Positions 1 to 9,800 are shown, counted from the first letter of the stretch. The stretch: 63,591 nucleotides of DNA from an uncultured candidate division Zixibacteria bacterium (GCA_903908285.1 CAIVRH010000026.1:1-63591); one strand, 5' to 3'. A program made the numbers and translations. The notes: a model not told the origin generated them from the sequence alone.

Positions 1-53
1 AAAAAGACAAATTCTTTTTTAAGAGACATGACGTTTACCTCTTTCCATGGCAT
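1..53 (-). CDS. IS481-like transposase, N-terminal fragment (runs off the window)
   Basis: Seventeen codons are visible from an ATG at 53 running leftward off the edge. They read MPWKEVNVMSLKKEFVF. An N-terminus of the form MPWKExxVMxxRxEFV is, from memory, typical of IS481/integrase-core transposases. A strong ribosome binding site, GGAGG, lies six bases before the ATG. The two direct copies of GTGTAACCTATGTC just upstream (91-130) fit the outer end of such an element. The catalytic DDE core lies outside the window, so whether the transposase is intact is unknown. Confidence 0.6.
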   Translation of the reverse strand, partial: MPWKEVNVMSLKKEFVF

Positions 54-90
54 AATATCCTCCTTTCACAGTTGGATATTATACCTCAAA

Positions 91-130
91 GTGTAACCTA
101 TGTCTCCGAACATGTGTAACCTATGTCCCC
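91..130. repeat. Direct repeats at the end of the IS481-like element
   Basis: GTGTAACCTATGTC occurs at 91-104 and again at 114-127, followed by TCC and CCC respectively. The pair lies between the transposase start and the first resident gene, where an IS terminus with repeated transposase binding sites would be expected. The exact boundary and any target duplication cannot be set from one end. Confidence 0.5.
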
Positions 131-141
131 GGTCTGTACAT

Positions 142-163
142 GGGGAGAGGGCAGGGTGAGGGG
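142..163. repeat. Copy of a dispersed 22-bp G-rich repeat
   Basis: The 22 bases here recur exactly at 49,221-49,242, where they form the right half of a perfect hairpin. A related, interrupted copy lies around 14,931 and 15,071. This is a half-copy of a REP-like palindromic element. The rest of 164-332 contains short imperfect repeats (for example GACTGTAGACTGTAGACCGTGGAC-like units near 240-266) and no convincing gene. Confidence 0.6.
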
Positions 164-332
164 ATATTAAAAAAGAATGAACAAGTATTCTTATGTCTTT
201 CTGTGTCCGCTAGATCCCACGATTAAGCGGTTTTGCTGTGGACTGTAGACTGTAGACCGTGGACATATTACTATCCGTTTCATCCGTTGACGGTTTTAGC
301 GACGATCCACGGTCAACCGACAACGGACGATT

Positions 333-815
333 TTATTGATTACCAAACAGACTGATTCGACTCTTGATGAATTCGATCAGCTTTTCCGGCGCATCCGTTC
401 CGATTCGGTACATTCTGCCGTTTTTCATATCGAGTTGAACCGACATGGAGCCGGAGACATTGTATAACCAACCGCCGGGGATCTTCCTGACCCCCCAGCC
501 GTAAAACCAATTATTCTTCTTGATGGAGCATGACCGGATATCCTGGTACTGGAAGCTTTTTCGAAAAAGCCCAATCCCGTATTTTATCTCCAAATATGTG
601 GGGAATCCGGTTACGGTGAGGTTGGAAAATAAAACCAGAAGTAACAATAATAACCCGATCAATCCCAAATAAAGCCAAGAAGGAGCGGGATGATCACCGA
701 AACTCCTCCCCAGCACCTCCTGATAATAAATGATCCAACCAAGAAAGAGAAAAACCGGGATGAAGGATAAAATGATTATCCAGCCGGTTTGTGTCTTTTT
801 GTAAGACGCTTGCAT
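333..815 (-). CDS. Two-TM membrane protein with a bacterial PH-like domain
   Basis: The 160-residue product has two predicted membrane helices (about residues 12-30 and 47-64). A C-terminal soluble part of about 90 residues follows, containing WGVRKIPGGWLYNV and ending in KLIEFIKSRI. That pattern (a small-domain strand series with a GxGIR-like turn, then a final helix) resembles bacterial PH-like domains of the YdbT/DUF304 type. No catalytic motif is visible. AAGGA lies eight bases before the ATG. It sits downstream of the HNH-STAND gene on the same strand, separated by about 100 bp of palindromes, so co-transcription is possible but unproven. Function unknown; the domain assignment is by pattern only. 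Confidence 0.6.
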   Translation of the reverse strand: MQASYKKTQTGWIIILSFIPVFLFLGWIIYYQEVLGRSFGDHPAPSWLYLGLIGLLLLLLVLFSNLTVTGFPTYLEIKYGIGLFRKSFQYQDIRSCSIKKNNWFYGWGVRKIPGGWLYNVSGSMSVQLDMKNGRMYRIGTDAPEKLIEFIKSRISLFGNQ

Positions 816-860
816 TTTGAAATCCTTTTTGGGGGTGCTGTCAGCGGATGGAACGGATTA

Positions 861-920
861 AACGGATTAGAAATAACCTAATCCGTTGCATCCGTCCAGA
901 CGGACGCCCGTCCGGGCGTT
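861..920. repeat. Cluster of three small hairpins 3' of the HNH-STAND gene
   Basis: 861-870 and 878-887 form a perfect 10-bp stem (AACGGATTAG / CTAATCCGTT) with a 7-base loop. Two GC-rich hairpins follow: CCGTC/GACGG (892-904) and ACGCCCG/CGGGCGT (904-919). AACGGATT also occurs just before the first stem, and ATCCGTTGACC follows the last. There is no T-run, so this looks more like REP-type repeats than an intrinsic terminator, although it may block 3' exonucleases or read-through. Confidence 0.6.
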
Positions 921-3463
921 CAATCCGTTGACCTTATCTTCCGTTCCAATTCTTCCGCCTTTTTCATGGCAGGCACATAGCCACATTCTGCCCGCTCCCT
1001 GGCGATTTTTACATGCTTTTTTGCTTTTAAAAGTTCATTTGCATCCAAATAAAATTCTGCTAAAAAATTATGTATATCCGCTTGTTTAAGACGATACTCA
1101 CATCTATCAGCAATCTCCAAAGCCTCTCTTGCAAATTCTAATGATTCATTCTCAAGCTCTTGTTTGAATCGAAGTTTTGCAAGCTCAAGAAGAATGTCTG
1201 GCTCTAATTCTACTAAGTTTACTCTTCTGTCACGCACTAATGCCTCATTTAAATGCCTTTCAGCCTGTCCTAAATCTTCGTTCGCAAGATATGCCGCACC
1301 AAGCAACCTTTCAGCTTGAATAATGTCTCGTTCATAATGCTTGATATCTGCCAACTCTTTTGCCCGTTTGGCCACCTTAAGTACCTCTTCACCATCCAAC
1401 ATCAGTATAGCTCGAATGGCACAATATGACCAACCAATACCTTGTAACTGAAGCTCATTTTCCTTAGTAAGAACACCCAAACCCTTTTCAAACGCCTTTT
1501 CTGATTTCTCAAATTTACCTCGATAAGCCAGCAATCGACCAAGTTCTTGATGACCGACAGCTTCCCAAACTTTATCTTTAATTTCTTGGCACAGGTCAAT
1601 CATTTGTTGCAAGTTAGACTCAGCAGACTTAAGATCGCCGAGTGGAACTTGAGCCATGACAGCGAGGTTGCCTAAGCCGACGGCTTCATTATTCTTTTGT
1701 CCAAGCTTTTTTCGGATTGCAATTTGTCTTTCATAAAACGGTACGGCCTTCTTAGGCTGACCAGATAAAGAGTAGGAGTTTGCCAGTGAATTTAATATCC
1801 AGGCTTGAGCACCCTCTTCCTTTAATCGTGGTGGTTTATCCTCACCATCTGGGAAAAAAGCACGAAGGAGATCAATATCAAGTTGATATGCACCAAATTG
1901 AAAGTATAGTGATTCTGAAAGCCTATTCCCATATAATACCATTGCTTCATCATACCGCTCCGAATTCACTGTATGGTGATACAATTCAATAACCGGTGCT
2001 AAATCGTTCAAAGACTCAACCCTTTCAGGTTCTGGCACCTTTGCAAAGTAGTCTCGTAATTGAGTATGCACACCTTTTTTGTCCATTAGCCTATCGTAGC
2101 AGTATCTTCTTACAATAGGATGCAGGTCGTATTTATTGCTTTCAACATCCCTGAGTAATAGACCCCTATCTACCAGTTCAATCAATGCATCCTCAAATTC
2201 CTCTTGGCTTTTGAATTCGTTGAAGATTGCTATAGCGTTATATTCCATCGGAGTTCGGAAGGCGGAAAGCTTGCTAATAAGTGTTTGCTTTTGTTGATCT
2301 AATGAATTATAGGCTAACTCTAATATGTGATGCTCCTTTTTCAGTCCCTTTAACTCGGGTAGAGGATTACATTTTGCCCATGCAACTATATCACAAGGAT
2401 ATTGAGGGTCCTTAACAATCATGCCAGAAAGCAATCGCAATGACAATGGATGATAACCATAAGGTTTACATGCAGTCTCAATTTCGTCCCTTCTTCCTTT
2501 AATCCCCTGTTTTTGGAAGAAATCTACTGCGTCCTCTTTATTCATCTCTGTCAATTCCTTGTGCAAACAGCCAGCTATTCCATCCATCTCTTTTGGACAC
2601 AATCTACTCGTGAGTAATGTCTTTGTCTTTGGATTTCCAGAGGTTAACCACTGTAAGAAGGTGCCAACATTTGGGTCAATACACATACGGAACTCTTGCT
2701 TTTTATCCTCTTCTACCTCGTCCCCTTTATAAGGAGAACCCAGCCCCGCATAAGCCCGTAGCACTCTTTCGACACCATCCAGGACTATGAGAAATCGGTT
2801 GTTGCAAAGAAGGGTGTTGAGAGTTTCCATCCGATCTCGATTTGAATCTATCTTTTTAGCATCAACATGCCCTTTGCTTACATATAGAATAGTCTTCTCC
2901 AAAAAAGTCTCAAACCTTGCCTCCCGATCATAGAAAGACCACCATATAATTCCCTCTGGTGCTAATCCTTTTTTAATTATATCCTCCTGAAGCCAATACC
3001 AGGTAAGAGCAGATTTACCCATTCCACCAATGGCAACATAAGCAAACATAGGATGAGTGCCCTTAGTGAACCATTCAGTCAGTTCTTTTCGTTCTGATAG
3101 TCGACCTGTGAAGTTCTCTTGAAGTGGGTATGGATGTACGAAGTAAGGCATCGGCGGAATAGGTAAAATTATCTCTCCGGCAACTTCTTTTTTCATACGC
3201 TTATGATATATCCCTTCCTGCTTCTGTTTTTCCTTATAAAGACGTAATTGTTGAATTGTAATATTAGCGGTGAAGCTTCGCCCCTTTTTCGACATTTCTG
3301 CTTCATCATGGTGCTTGACGCATAACACGATTAGGTTAGACTCATCATTATTGCGCTTATTTCCATCAATATGATGAAGTTGAACACGAGACCTTCTACA
3401 TATAACACATGCGTGACCCGCTTCAACTAAAAGTTTGTTCTTCAGTTTTTCTGGAATTGCCAT
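920..3463 (-). CDS. HNH nuclease-STAND NTPase-TPR protein, putative defence/conflict protein
   Basis: Three parts are visible in 847 residues. Residues 15-60 form an HNH nuclease: CVIC zinc pair (C19, C22), LHHIDGNKRNN with H30/H31, then LCVKHHDE (C48, H51, H52). Residues 115-470 form a STAND (NB-ARC/NACHT-type) NTPase: entry motif FTGRLSERKEL, P-loop GGMGKSA (146-152), Walker B FLIVLDG (224-230), a sensor-like LLTSR, GYHPLSLRLL matching the GLPLA motif, then a winged helix ending DLHPIVRRYC. About 330 C-terminal residues are helical TPR-like repeats (SLANSYSLSGQPKKAVPFYE, LGRLLAYRGKFEKSEKAFEK). In the known STAND plan the repeats sense a ligand, the NTPase oligomerises and the N-terminal effector acts; here that would be DNA cleavage. 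The gene reads more AT-rich than its neighbours and lies beside an IS end, so transfer is likely. The defence role is inferred. Confidence 0.85.
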   Translation of the reverse strand: MAIPEKLKNKLLVEAGHACVICRRSRVQLHHIDGNKRNNDESNLIVLCVKHHDEAEMSKKGRSFTANITIQQLRLYKEKQKQEGIYHKRMKKEVAGEIILPIPPMPYFVHPYPLQENFTGRLSERKELTEWFTKGTHPMFAYVAIGGMGKSALTWYWLQEDIIKKGLAPEGIIWWSFYDREARFETFLEKTILYVSKGHVDAKKIDSNRDRMETLNTLLCNNRFLIVLDGVERVLRAYAGLGSPYKGDEVEEDKKQEFRMCIDPNVGTFLQWLTSGNPKTKTLLTSRLCPKEMDGIAGCLHKELTEMNKEDAVDFFQKQGIKGRRDEIETACKPYGYHPLSLRLLSGMIVKDPQYPCDIVAWAKCNPLPELKGLKKEHHILELAYNSLDQQKQTLISKLSAFRTPMEYNAIAIFNEFKSQEEFEDALIELVDRGLLLRDVESNKYDLHPIVRRYCYDRLMDKKGVHTQLRDYFAKVPEPERVESLNDLAPVIELYHHTVNSERYDEAMVLYGNRLSESLYFQFGAYQLDIDLLRAFFPDGEDKPPRLKEEGAQAWILNSLANSYSLSGQPKKAVPFYERQIAIRKKLGQKNNEAVGLGNLAVMAQVPLGDLKSAESNLQQMIDLCQEIKDKVWEAVGHQELGRLLAYRGKFEKSEKAFEKGLGVLTKENELQLQGIGWSYCAIRAILMLDGEEVLKVAKRAKELADIKHYERDIIQAERLLGAAYLANEDLGQAERHLNEALVRDRRVNLVELEPDILLELAKLRFKQELENESLEFAREALEIADRCEYRLKQADIHNFLAEFYLDANELLKAKKHVKIARERAECGYVPAMKKAEELERKIRSTD

Positions 3464-3572
3464 GACAGTCCCCCAGAGTTCTAATCACTTCTTGATAATT
3501 CGATAATAAGAATTACTAAATCACATTTATTTTTCAAGAAAAGCATTACTTATAGTTACTACATAGAATAGA

Positions 3573-4823
3573 TTAATCCAATATCTGTTCTACTTCACCC
3601 AATCCTATTTCCTTCTGTTCCCCCGTCTGCATATCCCTCAAAACCGCTTTCCCCTTCTTCATCTCCTCTTCCCCGATGATTAAAACCTTCTCCGCATTTT
3701 GGCGGTTGGCTTCCTTCATCTGGGCTTTTAAGCTTCTTTGCAGATAATCAGTGTCACAGGCTATGTTTTTCTGTCTTAAATCCTTACATAGCTTGGATGC
3801 AAAAACCTTGGCTTCATCCCCCAAAGTAGCAATGAACAGTTTTATTTTTTTTTCCTCAATCATTAAATCTTTTTGCATTTGCAGCACCAGAATAAATCTC
3901 TCCATCCCTGCGGCAAAACCAATCGCCGGTGTGGGTGTCCCACCCAACTCCTCGACCAAAAGATCATACCGTCCCCCCCCGCAAAGAGTGTCCTGGCTTC
4001 CCAAAAGAGATGATTTTATTTCAAAAGCAGTTCGGGTGTAGTAATCCAAACCCCGCACTAATCTGGGATCTTCAAAATAATTTACTTCCAATCCCGATAG
4101 ATAATTCTTCACTTGCCGGTAATGAGTCCGGCATTCCTCGCAGAGAAAATCTATCATCACCGGCGCATCTTTTAGCAGGTCGGCACACTCCTTCTTTTTG
4201 CAATCGAACATCCTTAAAGGATTACGCATAAACCTGGTTTTACAGTCATCACACACATCCCCTACCTTACCTCTCATGAATTCGAGGAGCTTGTCCCGGT
4301 GTACCGGTCGGCAGACCGGACAGCCGATGCTGTTTAAATGCAGCTTGAATTCGGTAATTCCAACTTCCTGGCAGATTCGAGCCGCCATTCCGATTATCTC
4401 CGCATCCAGCGAAGGATCAGCCGAGCCGATGGCTTCGATTCCAAATTGATTAAACTGCCGCAGTCTTCCCTTCTGTGGCCTCTCCTGTCTGAACATGCTC
4501 CCGAAATAGAAAAGCTTCACCAGCGGGGATTTCTCTCCCAGATTGTGCTCTAAATATGCTCTTACCACCCCCGCGGTCCCCTCCGGTCTTAAGGTGATGC
4601 TCCTTTTCCCCTGGTCAAAGAAAGTATACATCTCCTTTTGGACGATGTCCGTCTCCTGCCCTATGCTCCGGGTAAAAAGCTCCGTCTCCTCAAAAATCGG
4701 CGTGCGGATTTCCTTGTAATTGTAGAGTACAAAGATCGATTTTAACTTATCCTCGAAAGATTGCCATTTGAAAGATTCGTCCGGCAATATGTCGTGCGTT
4801 CCGTATAAGGCTTTGTGTTTCAT
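3573..4823 (-). CDS. hisS: Histidyl-tRNA synthetase
   Basis: This class II synthetase charges tRNA-His in the cytoplasm. The 416 residues carry motif 1 (RTPIFEETELF), motif 2 (TLRPEGTAGVVRAY and FRQERPQKGRLRQFNQFG), the histidine signatures RGLDYYTRTAFEI and GGGRYD, motif 3 (AIGFAAGMERF) and a C-terminal anticodon-binding domain from about residue 325 (KIKLFIATLG). The insertion domain holds four close cysteine pairs (GCPVC, VCDDC, DCKKKEC, LCEEC), suggesting a zinc-binding insertion. Length is normal. The ATG at 4823 gives the usual N-terminus (LYGTHDILPDES); its ribosome binding site is weak. It is divergent from the ACT-domain gene at 5174. Confidence 0.97.
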   Translation of the reverse strand: MKHKALYGTHDILPDESFKWQSFEDKLKSIFVLYNYKEIRTPIFEETELFTRSIGQETDIVQKEMYTFFDQGKRSITLRPEGTAGVVRAYLEHNLGEKSPLVKLFYFGSMFRQERPQKGRLRQFNQFGIEAIGSADPSLDAEIIGMAARICQEVGITEFKLHLNSIGCPVCRPVHRDKLLEFMRGKVGDVCDDCKTRFMRNPLRMFDCKKKECADLLKDAPVMIDFLCEECRTHYRQVKNYLSGLEVNYFEDPRLVRGLDYYTRTAFEIKSSLLGSQDTLCGGGRYDLLVEELGGTPTPAIGFAAGMERFILVLQMQKDLMIEEKKIKLFIATLGDEAKVFASKLCKDLRQKNIACDTDYLQRSLKAQMKEANRQNAEKVLIIGEEEMKKGKAVLRDMQTGEQKEIGLGEVEQILD

Positions 4824-5052
4824 GTTATTCTCTTGGTTTTACTTTTGTTCCGATGGAGGCTTCCCTCCTTGAGCTGTTTGATAATTTTCAGAACCCTAAT
4901 TACTAAAACTTTCAAAACTCTCTGGTTTCAATCAATGAAAATAATGTTTGGCTTTGTCAAAGTCAACCATAGATTATTTAAAGTTCTCTGTTTTGAATCA
5001 GACTTAAGCGATTTCCCGTATGGTGTTATTTCAAAATTCTTGCCAAATTTGT

Positions 5053-5081
5053 TTGACTTTTAGGGGCAATGTTAGTAAATT
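5053..5081 (+). promoter_or_regulatory. Candidate sigma-70 promoter for the ACT-domain gene
   Basis: TTGACT (5053-5058) and TAAATT (5076-5081) are separated by 17 bp, about 90 bp before the ATG at 5174. The rest of the 350-bp divergent region between hisS and this gene (4824-5173) shows no gene and no strong hairpin. The hisS promoter should also lie here but is not obvious. Confidence 0.4.
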
Positions 5082-5173
5082 TCATCCGATCAATTTATGG
5101 ATTCACTCCCCAGGGAAAACCTGTGCCAGATACGATTTTAGATTAGGTTAATCGACAATTCGGAGGTGATAAC

Positions 5174-5635
5174 ATGTTAGACGTTCACATAGCCAGTAAT
5201 GCCAATGTGGCAAAGGTCACTCTTCATTCAGTGCCGGATAAACCCGGAATTGCAGCGGAGACATTTGGCAAGTTGGGAAAAGAAGGTGTCAACGTGGAGT
5301 TGGTGGTGTCGGGAATCAGTTATAAGGGTAAAGTGGATTTATCTTTCGCTGTCGCAGAGAATGAGCTCGGCATCATAGAGAAACTCATGGAAAAGATAAA
5401 AGATGAGATCGGAGCGGAGAGAATCTCCAGCGCGGCTAATATCGCCCTGGTTTCAATTGCCGGTCATCAATTAGCACAAACTCCGGGGGTTGCGGGAAAG
5501 ATGTTCAATGCCCTTTCTCAGGCAGGGATAAATATCGATACCATTACCACCTCCATGTCCTCCGTCACCTGCGTAATTGCCCGGGACAAAGCCAAAGAGG
5601 CGGTGGAGGCACTCCGTAAAGAGTTTCAGGGTTAG
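5174..5635 (+). CDS. Stand-alone tandem ACT-domain protein, aspartokinase-regulatory-like (copy 1)
   Basis: The 153 residues contain two ACT domains and nothing else. Domain 1 (about 13-80) begins VAKVTLHSVPDKPGIAAETF; domain 2 (about 88-150) has VSIAGHQLAQTPGVAGKMF, then GINIDTITTSMSSVTCVI. Both match the C-terminal regulatory half of LysC-type aspartate kinases, where ACT pairs bind lysine or threonine, but no kinase domain lies in frame or nearby. It is a paralogue of 15,867-16,334. It may be a free amino-acid-sensing regulator; ligand and partner are unknown. GGAGGTGAT lies seven bases before the ATG. A terminator-like hairpin follows, so it is probably a single-gene unit. Confidence 0.9.
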   Translation: MLDVHIASNANVAKVTLHSVPDKPGIAAETFGKLGKEGVNVELVVSGISYKGKVDLSFAVAENELGIIEKLMEKIKDEIGAERISSAANIALVSIAGHQLAQTPGVAGKMFNALSQAGINIDTITTSMSSVTCVIARDKAKEAVEALRKEFQG

Positions 5636-5668
5636 AATTAAATCGCTTGGTATAAAGAATTCATTATC

Positions 5669-5710
5669 AGATTTTCCCTCAAGATCAGGGGGTCTGTTTT
5701 TTACTTTTTT
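5669..5710 (+). terminator. Probable intrinsic terminator after the ACT-domain gene
   Basis: CCCT (5676-5679) and AGGG (5687-5690) form a short stem that extends through wobble pairs towards AGA (5669-5671) and TCT (5692-5694). Two T-runs follow (5696-5702 and 5705-5711). The stem is modest, but its position after the stop codon and before the murB promoter fits termination. Confidence 0.5.
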
Positions 5711-5801
5711 TAAAGGAATCGCCAGTTTCAAATTTTGCGGAACTGGCTTTGATTCATGGGGAACCCGGTAACCTGTATTATTTAAAGAAACACAAAATTG
5801 C

Positions 5802-5829
5802 TTGCTTTTTTGAGAAAATGTCTTATATT
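5802..5829 (+). promoter_or_regulatory. Candidate sigma-70 promoter for murB
   Basis: TTGCTT (5802-5807) and TATATT (5824-5829) lie 16 bp apart. The -10 box ends 26 bases before the murB ATG at 5856, a plausible short leader. The site is unique in this 220-bp gap. Confidence 0.45.
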
Positions 5830-5855
5830 ATTTTTTAGGTTGGCTGTGGCTGATA

Positions 5856-6800
5856 ATGAAAATAACCGGAATAAAATCCACAAATCCCGCTCGAAAAAAG
5901 GAGATTTACCGAAAGTTATCTAAAGCTTTAGGGGGTCGGTTGAAAACCGATGTGGTTTTGGCTCGCTATACCACCTTTGGTATAGGCGGAAAGGCAGATC
6001 TTTTTTATCGGGCCACAACGCCGGATCAATTGATCTATACCATCCGGACAGCCCAAAAACTGAATGTGCGATATTTGGTTTTGGGCGGCGGCAGCAACAT
6101 TTTGATGAGTGACTCAGGTTTTAGAGGATTGATCATAAAAAACGAGTGTAGAAACATTGTGGTAAATCAAAACTCCATCACCTGCCAGTCCGGAGCCTGG
6201 TTGGATGATGTGGTTAAGAAAGCTTGCTCCTCTTCTCTTTCCGGATGCGAATTCGCTGCGGGAATACCCGGAACGGTGGGGGGTGCCATCAGGGGAAATG
6301 CAGGGGCTTTTGGCAAAGCGGTGGGGGATATTCTAACCCGAGCAGTTCTCCTTACCTCGAAAGGTGAAATCAAAGAAGTAAAGAGGGATTTCTTTCGATT
6401 TGGATATAGAGAGAGCATCCTGAAGCGGAATGGGGATATCGTATTATCTGCAACATTTGGATTGAAAAAGCGGCGCCCAAAAGAGATCGAGAAACAGGTA
6501 AAGGAAAATATAGAGAAAAGGAGAGTTAATCTGCCATGGAAAGAACGGTCGGCCGGTTGTTATTTCAAAAACATCATTCAAGGTAAGAAAAAGATTTCGA
6601 CCGGATTATTATTGGACCAGATAGGCGCCAAAGGCATGCAGGCGGGGGGCGCACAAGTATCCAGGAAACATGCTAATATTCTGATCAATGTGAAAAATGC
6701 AAAATCTGCCGATGTTAAAAAATTGAGCAGTATCTTGAAAAGGATGATTAAAGCAAAATTTAACATAAACTTAAAAGAAGAAGTCGTATATATAGATTGA
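5856..6800 (+). CDS. murB: UDP-N-acetylenolpyruvoylglucosamine reductase
   Basis: MurB is the FAD- and NADPH-dependent enzyme that reduces enolpyruvyl-UDP-GlcNAc to UDP-MurNAc in peptidoglycan synthesis. The 314 residues show the FAD-binding signatures TTFGIGGKADLF (39-50), LGGGSNILMSD (76-86) and GIPGTVGGAIRGNAGAFG (136-153), YRES (184-187), SAGCYFKN (232-239) and C-terminal LKEEVVYID with the catalytic Glu. The proton-donor position, Ser in E. coli, is Cys235 here; Cys occurs in other MurB proteins, so activity is expected. The first 28 residues are an extra charged segment, and the start could lie slightly later. It stands alone, without the usual murC/ddl/ftsQ neighbours, and precedes sprA. 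Confidence 0.95.
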   Translation: MKITGIKSTNPARKKEIYRKLSKALGGRLKTDVVLARYTTFGIGGKADLFYRATTPDQLIYTIRTAQKLNVRYLVLGGGSNILMSDSGFRGLIIKNECRNIVVNQNSITCQSGAWLDDVVKKACSSSLSGCEFAAGIPGTVGGAIRGNAGAFGKAVGDILTRAVLLTSKGEIKEVKRDFFRFGYRESILKRNGDIVLSATFGLKKRRPKEIEKQVKENIEKRRVNLPWKERSAGCYFKNIIQGKKKISTGLLLDQIGAKGMQAGGAQVSRKHANILINVKNAKSADVKKLSSILKRMIKAKFNINLKEEVVYID

Positions 6801-6852
6801 GGGTAAAAGCCGAAATAAAGAAAGGAGGTTTTATCGAAGATTACTAAAAATT

Positions 6853-9800
6853 ATGAGAAAACCCAAAAGGGTTATCCTGATGTATTGCCTGAAGAATAGG
6901 AAGAAAAAGACCGCCGGTGGATTATTGTGTTCATTTCGTTTGGCGGTTTTGTTTTTCCTATTGTTTACCCCGGCTGGATTCTATTTCTGCCATTCGGCTC
7001 AAGCAGTAGGTCTCCAAATGCCTTTGGAAGAGAGGGACCGAAGCCTGGTCCGGTTCGGCAAACCTGCTCTCCAGGCAGGGCTCTCTATATACTCCGATTC
7101 CATCCCTCTCTTGAAAACCACTCTCACCACCGTTCAAACCGTTCAGGTGGAATATGAACATCAATCGGTATGCATAAGCGAAAAGCTGGGCGAATATGAA
7201 CTGCAAAAACCTCTCTTTTTGCCTTTACCTGCATATACTCTCGCTGCCAACCGACTCCAAATCGATCTGGAATGGAAAAAGAATCTAAGCTCTCATTTCG
7301 TAACCAGTACAGAAAAATCCAAAAGCCTGTTTGAATGGGAGATACCGGTAAAATTCCCCAAGATGGTTTCCCGAATCATTGGGGAAGGGGGTCCCGGATT
7401 AAAAGTCTCCGGGTACCGAAGAATCAGTTTCTCCGGCAGAAGCACGTGGGAGGAAGGATTGGTCAATACCGCCACCTCCAAGCAATCCAAGTTCCCTTCT
7501 CTCAACATGGAGCAGCAATCCGCTTTCAGCATTACCGGTACCATCGGAAGCAAGATATCGGTGAAGGTGGACCAGGACAGCCGGAGAACTACGGATCTGG
7601 CAAACACGCTCCAGTTAAGATACCAGGGAGAGGAAGACGAGATTGTCCAGACGGTTGAAGCGGGCAACACCAATCTCTCGGTGGGCAGCGGAACCGTAGG
7701 TTACGGAGAGACCAAGCAGGGACTTTTCGGAATTAAGACCACCGCCAAGGTAGCGGGATGGAACTTAACTATGATTACCAGCCAGGATAAAGGCTCTAAC
7801 GAGAAAGCGGTGTTCAATGCCGGTGCAGAAACCAAGGCGGAAGTCATTCGCGACTACGAATACCTGGAGAGAACCTTCTATGATCTGGGATATAAGGGTG
7901 ATTTCTCGAATGGCGATTCTATCGTGGAAATTAAATTATTCAAAAGCAATTCCACCATCAACAGTAATACCGCCCAAAATCCGGCGCCTTTCGGAGTTGC
8001 CTATGTCAACCCAAAAGACACAATGTTTTACCATGATGAAACCGTACTCCGGAGATTCCAGGAGATCGATGTCAACGACTATTTCGTTCAGAGGGAGCAA
8101 TATTGGATTCAGTTCTTCCGCTTACCGGTGAAAGACGACATACTGGCTACTTATTATATCGTTCGGCATTCCAATCCCGTCTCCTATGACACCGTCGGTT
8201 TCGTTAAGGATTCTTGCACCAGCGCCGAGGGGGAGATCTGCATGCGGCTCAAGCTGATCAAACCGGATACCCCCGAACCCAAAGATTATACCTGGGAATA
8301 TGAATGGAAAAACGTCTATTTTCTGAACTCCACGAACATCGACCGGGAAGGATTCAGTTTGGATATTTACAAAGGACTCCCCCATGCAGAAAACATCACC
8401 ACAGATAAAAACTTCCAGGATAGCACCTTATATTTGCGGGTGTTCGGTTTGGATCAATTAGACTTAAACGCTGCCGAAAATCCTGATGGGATTGTGGATT
8501 ACCGGCAAATAGATTTTGGCCTGGGGTACTTGATTTTTCCTAACCGGCATCCTTTTGCCCCGATTCCCAGCAGTGTCTATTACACCGGAAATGCAGGAGA
8601 TTCCCTAAAAGAGAGGGTAGAAGAAATCTATTCCTCGAATCAACTCCAAGACCGGGTGGAGAAAAGCAAATATTACATCTACGTTAAATCCGCCTCTCGC
8701 AAAACCCAATACTCTTTGGGTCATGCTCCCATAATCGAGGGATCGGATATGGTAACTTTAAACGGGAAAACTCTTAAAAGAGACGAAGATTATACCATTG
8801 TCTACGAAACCGGCGATATCACCTTCTTGAACCCCGAAGCTTTAAGCCCCACCGCCAATCTGAGTGTAGATTTCGATTATTCTCCGCTTCTTTCCGCGGA
8901 GAAAAAAAGCATGTTCGGGATGATGGCGGAATACAGTCTGGGCACCAATCTCAAATTCGGCACCGTGGGTATCTACAAAAGCGAAAAGACCAGCACCGCC
9001 AGACCCCGGGTGGGACAGGAACCGTCACGTAATTTTATCTGGGGCAGCAACCTTACTTTTATCACATCTCCTCCCATTCTGACGCGGATGTTTAATATAA
9101 TTCCCTGGGTGAAGACCGAGACCCAGTCCAGACTGGAATTTCGGGGTGATCTGGCACAAAGTATACCTAACCCCAATACCGGGAACCAGGCATTCATTGA
9201 CGACTTTGAGGGCTCCTTGGAATATACGGATCTAAGTGTTCGGCGAGGGGTATGGACCCTCTCCAGTCCTCCTCTGGAAAAAAATCTTTCCCAAAGATGC
9301 CTGATGTGGTGGTATAATCCGTATGATCAGGTACTCATAAAAGACATCTGGCCCAACAAAGAGGTGGAAAGAAATGCGGAGAGAACCAACATCCTGGAAC
9401 TGAGTTTTTCCCCCAAACAACCCCACCGTCCTTCCAGCCAGGATTTCGATTCCAACCTGGTGGATAATACCTGGAATGGTATTATGCGACCTATATATCC
9501 CGGTGCATACGACCAGAGACGCACCAAGTTTTTGGAAGTCTGGGTTTGGGGAAACAAAGGGATTTTGCATGTGGACTTGGGGGAGATGTCGGAGGATTTG
9601 AACGGGGATAAGATCCTTAATACCGAGGATAAACCCAGAAATGGTCAGAGGGATGGGATCTTGGATGATGATGAGGATCTGGGACTGGATACCTTGACTG
9701 ATGCGCAGGAGCAGGCGTATTACCAATCCACCTTGCCGGACCCGGCTGGCGACAACTGGAATTATGACAATAAATACGATTATTCGCATATAAACGGCAC

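Noticed and set aside
4815-5063. 82-codon frame in the hisS-ACT gap
   Set aside because: Starts inside the hisS start codon region, no ribosome site, and a promoter lies at its end.
5856-6800. MurB inactive because Ser is replaced by Cys235
   Set aside because: Cys at the proton-donor position occurs in other MurB proteins and can serve the role; all other motifs are intact.
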